Part shown: positions 56,293-64,000 of the stretch, in pieces
Layout: every line of letters begins with the position of its first letter
Numbering within the stretch: the stretch's first letter is position 1
NCBI GenBank assembly: GCA_025403435.1
Contig: CM046348.1
Coordinates: forward strand, 25,541,899 to 25,605,898
Origin: Artocarpus heterophyllus
Taxonomy: Eukaryota > Streptophyta > Magnoliopsida > Rosales > Moraceae
Direction of reading: 5' to 3'
DNA: 64,000 nucleotides
Program-made: the position numbers and the translations under genes
Notes under the pieces: generated by a model
The model's input: the letters and a program-made list of their open reading frames with translations, nothing else
Told to the model about the DNA's origin: nothing
The model's database searches: none

Positions 56293-56460
56293 CACTACTA
56301 GAAACGTGGTTTTTCCAGCAAACTTTTAGTAGGAATAGGTAAGGTTTGTTGGGAATAGCCTTTCCCACTGAAAAATTTCATAGGCGGTGCGTAGGAAAAT
56401 GCTGTGGGTACATTTACCTATTAAATCCTATAGAATTTTCGTTGGGAAAACAATTTTGAA
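56293..56460 (+). mobile_element. CACTA (En/Spm-type) transposon end
   Basis: CACTACTAGAAACGTGG is a typical CACTA terminal repeat. Subterminal repeats follow in short order (GTAGGAATAG, GTTGGGAATAG, CGTAGGAAAA, CGTTGGGAAAAC). The matching opposite end was not found in the window, so only one terminus is supported. Confidence 0.6.
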
Positions 56461-56526
56461 TAAAAAATATATACACATCTATGAGCCTTTAACTCACACC
56501 CAACACAACCAACAAAACCACGACGC

Positions 56527-56652
56527 ATGCCCTGCTTGGCATATTGGTTGAGCGTCCTGCACGCTTGTCGAGCATCTGGCATGCTGGCCAAGCGCCCTGA
56601 TGCTATGCTGGCCGAGCGCCCTGCAAAGTGGCCGAGCACTCTGGCAGAGTGC
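56527..56652 (+). repeat. GC-rich imperfect tandem repeat, about 20-24 bp unit
   Basis: Five to six copies related to GCTGGCCGAGCGCCCTGCA form a GC-rich island in AT-rich DNA just inside the CACTA end. Open on both strands (for example MLAKRPDAMLAERPAKWPS), but the ORFs are short and no protein family is recognised. Confidence 0.7.
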
Positions 56653-56759
56653 ATAATGTTTATTGAGGCATTTTTTGTGATGTTTCACCTTAATTATTCA
56701 TCAAATACATCTTTCAAATACCTGCTTGCCTTTGCCTCAGCTTCCTCTGCCGCCTGAAG

Positions 56760-58360
56760 TGCAATTGTGCAACAGATTTTTTTTTTTTTTTGGTAATTAA
56801 CACCCAATTGTGCAACAGTTAGCAGAACAAATTTTCACCATTTCAAATCAACATTTACAAACATCATATTCCACTCAATTTCGTAACCCAAATTAAATAC
56901 GAATATATATTCAAACAAAAGCACTAAAAAAGTTCATTAGCTAAGAACACTAATGGCTTCAAATTAATAAAGAAATGATTAAGAAGTAGAGTTGATCTTT
57001 GAGAATTACCAAGGGTATCGTGGAAGCCCTTTGTCTTTTTACACAGCCAAAAAAGAAAAAAAAAATCAATGTTTCATGTTGTACAGAATTTAAAAGAAAA
57101 ATAAAAAATAAAATAAACTCAGTGTAACAGAGACAACTATAATTTCAACTAGGGTAAAAATTAAAGAGTAAAAAAAGCTTAACAAGTAAAAGGGAATCAA
57201 AAGACTCACTTTATTGGGCTCTTTATAGCTCAGATTAATTCATGCCCATTAAAAAAATAATTAAAAAAATAACACACCACACCATCGTACTATAATTTAT
57301 AATACTAAATATATATTCAAAGCTCAAATTAAATTCAATAAAAATAGAATAGTTTTTTATTGCCACTAAAACTGTATTAGTCTTTTTAATTTAATTGTCA
57401 TATTTATTTGTGCCATTTAATTAGATTAACTTTTTTTTTGATATGGCACAAATCAATATACACAGAAAAAGTATGGCATAAATAATAAATATCTCGTTCT
57501 TTTTGTAGCTACTTACCAGACAAAGGCCAAGACCTCTCAGGCTCCAACCTGTTGAGGGAGGAAAAAAAAAGTAAATCAGAGGAAAAGAAAACAAAATTAC
57601 AACAATAAATCCGAAAAAATTTTACCTTAGCATAAATTTTACCTAACAAAATTTCTAAACACAATATACGAAGCAAGAGAGAGAGGGATAAATCTTACCC
57701 AAGCCAAAACAAGAACAGAGAAACCGATTTTTAGGATGAAAATTCTAGGGAAGAGAGAATGACAGGTAGGGCAAGATTGAGAAAGGGAGGCTGTTAAAAA
57801 GAGAGAGGGAAAACAAAGATTGAAAAAGGAAGAGAAAGGTATGAGAAAAGGAGGAAGGGGAAAGTGAGCGACCGAAAGAGAAACGTCTGGAATTGAAAAG
57901 CCCTCAAAGCTTTTACCGAATAAAATGGGCGCCGCTTCAGCCAATACTACGAATCTTGGCTAAAATCCATGCCCCAAGTCCCAACCCTCTATTTCCAATA
58001 TTAAACCAAAAAAAACATATATTCCACAAGTATCTATCCACCAAAGAGAATTAGCTTTTGTGAAAGATCTTGAAACCCAAGCTCAGGAACAGAAACAAAT
58101 TTGGTAAAGTTCCAAATGATGAAATCGTAAGCCAATAAAAGGGTTAGCTCATGAAACCATAAAAAAAGTGAGTTGAAAAGTATGTAAATAGAGGAAAAAA
58201 TAACAAAATATGTAATTAGACGAAATCCATAGCAGTCGATTGCCAACGAAAGGAACGATATCAACATTATCAGTGAGATTTGAAAGCTATCAAAGTAATT
58301 CATCCAATTTCTTGTTAAACAAACGGAAGAGAAGTGTGTGAGGATGGGAGAAAAATGAAA
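56760..58360. other. AT-rich intergenic stretch, no gene recognised
   Basis: Contains poly(T) and poly(A) runs and a purine-rich part at 57640-57900, which gives an apparent minus-strand ORF of hydrophobic low-complexity sequence. No motif or splice pattern supports a gene. Confidence 0.5.
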
Positions 58361-58418
58361 TATATACATATATATACACACACACATATATATGTGTTGT
58401 GTGTATATACATATATTA
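58361..58418. repeat. AT/AC dinucleotide repeat forming an inverted repeat
   Basis: ATATATACATATATATACACACACACAT is followed by its approximate reverse complement (ATATATGTGTTGTGTGTATATACATATAT). It could fold into a long hairpin. Confidence 0.75.
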
Positions 58419-58419
58419 C

Positions 58420-59402
58420 TCCATATTAGAGATCCGTCGAATTTTCTCGCCCATTTTCTTGAAAGACAAAACGGAATATGGAGAAAGATGGGGAGAGAGA
58501 GACAGTCATTAAAAAAAATGTGCAGAGAAAATAGTTGAAATGAAGTTCTTTCCCTCGGTTTTTTTTTTTTTAATTGTAATTAGTCATATGTGGCACGTAT
58601 CAATTATATTGCATATTTATTATCATGTAACTAATATATTCTCAGAAAAGCAATCTTATTTAAAACCATGATTTATAACCTTATTATTAAAAAAGATTGT
58701 AAAATTTAATCTAAAAAGTATATTATATAATAGATTAAAACTCAATGTTTTATGACTAAGCAGATTATAACCCATTAGAATGAAAAGTATCATGCTTCTA
58801 ATAACTATCAACATGAATGCATTAATATTATTGTAAGTAAATCCAAAATGTCAAGACATTACTGACGTTTAGCAATGTTGAAAATGCACCCTTAATCCAT
58901 TTCCATCAAAATCTTAAATAGAAATATATGACTTGCTAATGAATCATATAGTAATTGTTATGATACTTGGATAGAAGTTATAGGACACATATAGTAATTG
59001 TCATAATTGTTAATAGTAATTATGATTAACAAACATTCAACTTTGAAATTATATGACAAAAATATATTCATTGCACATTATAGGAATTTTGGCACCGTGG
59101 TGCACATAAATGAATCTCTGAAACATCTCCGGACCAACGACATTCATCTGAACTAAAGCATCGGGTCAACACTCGAAAACAAACCGAGGATAAAAAATCA
59201 AAAGATCTTTGTTCTAGACTCATTCTAAGATAAATACAATAAAATAGAAGTCCTCAAATATGTACAATTGGGACATAAATATTCAAATATGTGGAACTGC
59301 AGAAAGATATAAACCAAATCTACAATCTGATAACATAAAGAAGAAATTCGGTGAAACTTCTGCCTCCAATTGCAGCTCATCGTTCGTTTTGTTTGAACAA
59401 GC
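58420..59402. other. AT-rich intergenic stretch, no gene recognised
   Basis: No ORF, repeat or element end was recognised. Purine-rich at 58480-58530 and AT-rich after that. Confidence 0.5.
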
Positions 59403-60612
59403 TTGAGAGTAAATGATTTCGTTGGTCCTAACCTATTTTTAAAAAAAGTAGTAATTTGATTTTTAATTTTTCTTTAATTTAAATAGGTTTAACTTTTAAA
59501 AAAAATTTACGATTTGGTCCCACACTCATTTTTAATCAAATTTACTAAAATATTCTTAAAATAATAAGAATAATATTAAAATACAAAAAGATCAAAAATT
59601 GATTTCCAAGAAAAAAGGAAAAACCCTGCCCACAGTCCCCCTCCCCGCCCCACCACCCCACCCCAGCCGACGACCCTACACCCAAACCCTATCGCTCCTC
59701 CCAAAGCCCCCAAACCACCTTTGCCCCTCTCCCAGACCACATCGGCCCCTAAACCCAGTCGCTTCATCAGTCCTAAACCCCCGTTGTGATCCACTACGAA
59801 GGATCACGACCCATAGGCATTCACGACCTAGCCACCTCGTCGAACCCAAACCCCCCTTGCAATCCACCGCGAAAGACCCCGTTAGCCCTAAACCCCCTTC
59901 GCGACCCACCGTGAAAGATTGCAATCTACAAGCATTCTCAAATTTCTAAGATCGCATTCGCGAGCTTCTTCTCCAATTCAAATCACTACCGGCCCACCCA
60001 TCGCAACAAAATCCTCCAACAACGGAGACCCCCGGACGCTGACATCTCGTTACAAACCCAAGCGTCATCTGGGGCAACAATGACGGAAGGGATGGGGGTG
60101 AGAGAGAGGGAGAGGAGAGGGGCGAAAGAATGGCTGCAGCTGCAGCGGCGGTGTCAAAAGGGCCGACGACAAGGCTACCGTGTATGGGAAGCTTAGTTGG
60201 GTTTGGGATCTGGAAGAAAGAAGTAGCAGATTTTGTTTTCGTTCTTTTTTTTTTTGTGTTTTACTGATTTTTTAAAGAAAAATGTTGAGGGAATTAGATC
60301 TCTTTTTTTTTCAAGAATTTAATCTCATAGAATTTTTTTGTGAAAAAATTGAATTTAATAATATATATTGATTATTTTTTATCTTTTTTATTGTTTTTTA
60401 TGTTTTAATTTTATTTTACTTATAACATATTACATATTTTACTAAAATATTTTTATTAAAATGGTTTAAACATTTCTTAACGGTCAAAATTAATGCTTGA
60501 TGATCAAATTATACATTTTTTTAAGATTAGGTCCAATTAAATTTAAAAAAAAAAGATTATAGATTAAATTATAACTTTAAAAAAAAGTTGGGAACGAGTT
60601 ATTTACCTCAAC
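59403..60612. mobile_element. Long-TIR element with GC-rich interior (Pack-MULE-like candidate)
   Basis: About 110 bp at the left end (from TTGAGAGTAAATGATTTCGTT) is repeated in inverted, diverged form at the right end (60500-60612, reverse complement TTGAGGTAAATAACTCGTT). Between them, 59630-60230 is strongly GC-rich, with several CCCTAAACCC stretches and an Ala-rich start MAAAAAAVSKG near 60131. Long TIRs around captured GC-rich sequence suggest a Mutator-like element. No clear 9-bp target duplication was found and no transposase is present. Confidence 0.45.
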
Positions 60613-61310
60613 ATTAATCAACATTAATGATTAATGTTCGACTTCTATATCAGGAAAACAATATCGTTGACTTCTATATTTGAGATATACAACATCACAC
60701 TGTACATAAGAAAACAAAGATGTAGACAGGTAGAGAGGTAGATCCTAAGACTTGAGGGGAGAGAGAGAGAGAGGGAGAGAGACGAGAATGGAGTAAAGCA
60801 AAGGAAAGAAGCAAAAGAAACAAACTTAAAACGACAAGAACCGTTGACTAAATGAGATCGGAGACGGAGGAGGTCTGCACCCAGCCCTTGGTGTTTAGCT
60901 CAATGAACTATTTCAAATCGATGAAACTCCACCACTGAACCCAAGCCTGGTTTTTTAGCTCGTTTGGACGGAACATGGAGATGGGAGAGGAGCGAAGAGA
61001 GGGAGAGGGAAGAGAGGAGGAGATATATGAGAAAATTAGGAAGAGGGGGAAGTGACAGGGGGCAGAGAAATAAAAACAGGGGCAAAAAATGACAAAAATA
61101 AAATTTAAAAAGAAAAAGAAAAAGAAAAAGAAAGAAGTTGGTCCTGGTTTAGCAAAGGGTATTTTTGACAACATACATGTGTAGAAACCCCAAATGCTGA
61201 TGTCAGCATCAAAATTTGTTGTTCTCAATTTTTTTTCCTTGTGGTAAAAAAGTTTAATTGCCAATTGTCATCAGCGACAAATCAAGATTGCTGTAGAGGC
61301 AAGGCCAGCA
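60613..61310. other. Intergenic, purine-rich, no gene recognised
   Basis: A (GA)n run lies near 60758-60782, another purine-rich block at 60975-61140. Minus-strand ORFs across them are low-complexity Leu/Ser/Pro or Phe strings and are not supported as genes. Confidence 0.5.
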
Positions 61311-61311
61311 A

Positions 61312-61885
61312 GCTAAGATTGTGTTGGGATTATCGTCAGGTCGGGCCAGTAGGTCGATTGGTTGGGATTTTTGTCATGGTTGGGCTAATTACTTGGGATT
61401 ACCGTTGAGATCGGTCCAATCACGACATGGATCTTGGACCACTTATCTCAGGCCCTGTCACATCGGCCTAGACCCATCTATCTGATCTCAACATAAAGCC
61501 CCAACTCGTTAGTTCATTCCTGGCATGTGTCCCTCCCTGTCAACCCAATCACAACACAAGTCATAACCCCTCATCCAAATGCGGTGCAGGGTCCTTGCCT
61601 ATTGATCTGATAACAGCATCTCCTAACGCAGGCTCTAGCTCGTTGGTTTGACTGGGCATGGGCCCTAGCCTATTGGTCTGATCCCAACACAGGTCTCAAC
61701 TTGTTGATCCAATCCTAGCTTGGATTCTGTCTCGATGGTCCATCCGTGTTGCAAACCTCAACTTATCGATCAGATTGCAGTGCAGGCCCCGTCCTATCGG
61801 TCAATTTGTGGGGTGGATCTTGGCTTGTTGGTCCGATCTCGATGCAAGGTTCTAGCCTGTTGGTCCAATCTTGACCCATATTTGG
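61312..61885 (+). repeat. Diverged minisatellite, about 31-bp unit
   Basis: From about 61420 to 61885 the sequence is a tandem series related to GGYYYTAGCCTGTTGGTCCGATC plus a variable CAACACA-type tail, at about 31-bp periods. From 61312 to 61420 related units appear in opposite orientation (TTGGGATTATCGTCAGGTCG, GGGCCAGTAGGTCGATTGG). Units are strongly diverged. A short ORF at 61720 reflects the repeat. Confidence 0.65.
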
Positions 61886-61899
61886 ATGATCTGATCCAA

Positions 61900-62500
61900 G
61901 AGTGAAACAATGTTTTCTTACTAGTTTTGTTCTTAGAGAACACTTAAAAACAACACATTTTTTGTACTTTACTGTTTTTTAGTTTTTTAACCCAAAACTT
62001 TTTGATAACTGTTCTCAAAAAACAAATGGCAAACACGGTTTTTTAAAATTTTTTATTAAAAAAATATATTTTTTAGTATCAATGCCAAACACCATCTAAG
62101 TTCGTTTGACCGACAATTCTGATTAAAATCGCCCGAGACAAGGAGGAAGACAATGAGCCACTCTATGAAAAAATCACTTTGGTATTTTTTTTAGGAACTA
62201 GTAGAGTCAACTTATGACTAGTGACCAGGAAAAGATAAAAGTGAAGGGACGAGAAGTGAAGCACATTGTAAGTTTGGAGAATGAAGTAGCAAATGAACTC
62301 ATAAGCTTGAATATCTTATAACTGCAAGGAAGCCACGAACACTATATGGTTCGTACTAACTTGAGTAAAAAGGAAACAAAAGAACAAGCACGAACTCCTT
62401 CAGCTAGCTTGGATAACGGCATATATGATATGCACAATGGTATTTGGTTGAGAAATATACCAGAAATTGACAGGTATCTATTGCCTCAATTAGAGCTCTC
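61900..62500. other. Intergenic, AT-rich, no gene recognised
   Basis: Poly(T)/poly(A) runs near 61970-62070, otherwise unremarkable. The far end of element G's LTR may lie in or near this stretch. Confidence 0.4.
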
Positions 62501-62519
62501 TAGCAAATTGCTGTAGAGT

Positions 62520-62720
62520 AGTTGATTTTTACTAGGGCTTAATGATAACAGTGCTAAATCAGATAACTAGGACTAGAAATAGGAAGGTTTTCGAGTGAGC
62601 TTCTGCACTCCTAGACTCTCTTCATTGTTTCAGATACTTTTTCCATAATCCCTCTCATCTTCCCTGCTCTGCTTTTATTCATTTCCCTTAATAGAATTTT
62701 CCCAATTCCCCATGCTAACA
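62520..62720 (-). repeat. Element G 3' LTR, tentative
   Basis: On the minus strand TGTTAGCATGGGG at 62720 follows a purine-rich CATCTGGAGGTTAGTT, as expected for the start of a 3' LTR after pol. The other end is not identified; 62520 is a placeholder based on change in sequence character. Confidence 0.35.
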
Positions 62721-62736
62721 AACTAACCTCCAGATG

Positions 62737-64000
62737 CTAGATGCCCACGATCCCACATTCTTTGGAGGACATTCCCATAACGTGATCCCATTCTTTTGAC
62801 AGCACCTGAGCCTCCTCATCCTCCTCTCTTTCCACATCAGCACTATTGGACTTATCCCCCTTAGCATTTTGACTTATTTCCACCTCAGCCAACTTAGGTG
62901 ATCTTTTCCCAGCTTCAAATGTCTTCCTCTGCCTCCTCCTCACATAGGTGATGTGAATAGGAGGTCTGTTAATTCCATCAGTACCCCCCGCCTAAAGACA
63001 CACCTTGTGCTCAAGGTGAAATTCAGGGAAACAGGTAGCAATAACATCAAATGATTCCTAAGTGTCATCATGATCCGGAAGCCTTTCCCAATGTATAAGT
63101 ACTTCCCTTTCCGATTTACCTCCTCGAGTGGTGTGACAGACTCCACGAACAGCTGCGGGAGAGGAAATAAGCTCCAAGTCTGAATTAAGTTGTGGTGGCA
63201 GGTCAGAAACTGGTGTAGTAGCCCCGACTGCAATACAGAGTTGAGACACATGAAAACACTGGATGTATTGCGGCTGATGGTGGTAACTTCAAGCGGTAGA
63301 AAACGGGCCCAATGCGAGACTCCACTTCAAATGGACCATAGTAACGAGGTGCTAATTTCTCATTTTTCTGCTATGCAAGGGAACGTTGACGATACGGGCA
63401 TAATTTTAAGTATACCAGATCTCCAACCGAGAACTTAATATCACGTCGTTTACCATCAGCCACTGCCTTCATCTTTTGCTGCGCCCGAAGTAGATGCTGC
63501 TTAAGCAAATCTAACATGGCATCTCTTTCTATCAATTCTTGATCTACAAAAGCCACTGGTGATACCCTTGTTTCATAACGAACCAATGGCGGAGGTTCAC
63601 GTCCATACAAAATACGAAAAGGAGTAGTCTTGGCTGCGGTATGAAAACAAGTGTTATATCAGAATTCTACCCATGGTAGCCACTTCACCCATTTATTCGG
63701 AGCGTCTGAGGAATAACAACGCAAATATGTCTTTAAACATCGATTAACCACCTTAGTTTGTCCATCCGTTTACGGATGATACGCAGTGCTACGCATAAGG
63801 GCAGTCCCCAACTGGTTAAAGAGCTCCATCCAGAAGACGCTCAAAAACACTCGGTCTCAGTCTGAGACTATGGTTCGTGGAATTCCATGCAGATGAACAA
63901 TGTCTCGAACAAAAGCAGCAGCCACGGTTACGGCTGTGAAAGGGCGGCGCAAGGGAATGAAGTGGGCATATTTGCTGAGTCGGTCAACAATGACTAAAAT
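62737..64000 (-). pseudogene. pol: Element G pol, 3' part: integrase and chromodomain-like tail (chromovirus)
   Basis: Read leftwards from the window edge. The integrase core has [10 protein letters not shown] near 63975, then SD followed by a TGA stop at about 63865. The third catalytic position (about 63755) reads DGQTKVV, Lys in place of Glu. LYGREPPPL-type and VYLKLCPYRQ motifs mark the C-terminal domain (63371-63610). A one-base insertion in an A/T run at 63253-63256 shifts the frame. A chromodomain-like part (EVLIHWERLPDHDDT) lies near 63060-63110. An acidic/basic tail of about 65 residues ends at 62737. This C-terminal form differs from that of E1, A and B and suggests another chromovirus clade (Reina-like). 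The rest is off the window. Confidence 0.82.

Noticed and set aside
57639..57944. Minus-strand 101-codon ORF starting MAEAAPILFG
   Set aside because: Hydrophobic low-complexity reading of a purine-rich tract; no family, splice or promoter support.
61193..61214. Palindrome TGCTGATGTCAGCA
   Set aside because: A single short palindrome in intergenic DNA with no repetition or nearby gene.
60908..61264. Minus-strand 118-codon ORF with a poly-Phe run
   Set aside because: Arises from AAAGAAAAAG repeats; low complexity.
1..64000. CRISPR arrays, tRNA or rRNA genes, bacterial operons
   Set aside because: None seen. The direct repeats are LTRs, minisatellites or microsatellites, and no tRNA cloverleaf or rRNA core was recognised.

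Overview
The window is repeat-rich plant nuclear DNA, almost certainly from a dicot. It is AT-rich and dominated by LTR retrotransposons of plant-only lineages: Tekay/Del-type chromoviruses with 2-4 kb LTRs, Tat-lineage Ty3/gypsy elements with a second RNase H, and Ty1/copia. Plant DNA-transposon remnants (Tourist-like MITE, CACTA end, long-TIR element) are also present. I cannot name the species. No intact host gene was found, only exon-like or retrocopied fragments.

Layout. (1) 1-5019: 3' part of chromovirus E1, whose pol stays in one frame but carries 14 stops, with its complete 3' LTR. (2) 6221-6315 and 38074-38155: two exon-like fragments of one unidentified minus-strand host gene, which appear to have been separated by insertion of element A. 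(3) 6400-38047: chromovirus A with a near-matching 5-bp target duplication. Its 5' LTR holds Tat element N (7718-15888, reversed), and its integrase is split by chromovirus B (22348-33697). B's 3' LTR holds a 545-bp MITE (32895-33439). N carries an antisense gene with its own TATA box and two introns. (4) 38156-42450: reversed LTR remnant D (same family as element C), a possible SINE relic, a 5'-truncated copia element and a pyrimidine-rich duplication. (5) About 44000-45130: 3' end of a Tat LTR, its primer site and gag. (6) 45145-54207: element C, complete with LTRs, primer site, polypurine tract and TATAT target duplication, but with no gag or pol. Its 4.4-kb interior has a promoter-like stretch, a short Cys-rich ORF pair and an intronless, broken LOG-type (cytokinin riboside monophosphate phosphoribohydrolase) copy. 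(7) 54955-64000: LINE zf-RVT/RNase H relic with poly(A), CACTA end, GC-rich repeat, long-TIR GC-rich element, 31-bp minisatellite, and the 3' end of a reversed chromovirus G running off the window.

How it fits together. The insertions give a relative order: A entered a gene intron, N and B entered A, and the MITE entered B. Element C parasitises chromovirus machinery, since its LTR ends, primer site and polypurine tract match those of A and B while its coding cargo is not retroviral. Most disabling changes are single substitutions, often TAG where relatives have CAG or TGG, as expected for long-term cytosine methylation of silenced repeats. The best candidates for something undescribed are element C's cargo, N's intron-bearing antisense gene, and the clustered near-palindromes shared by the LTRs of E1 and B.
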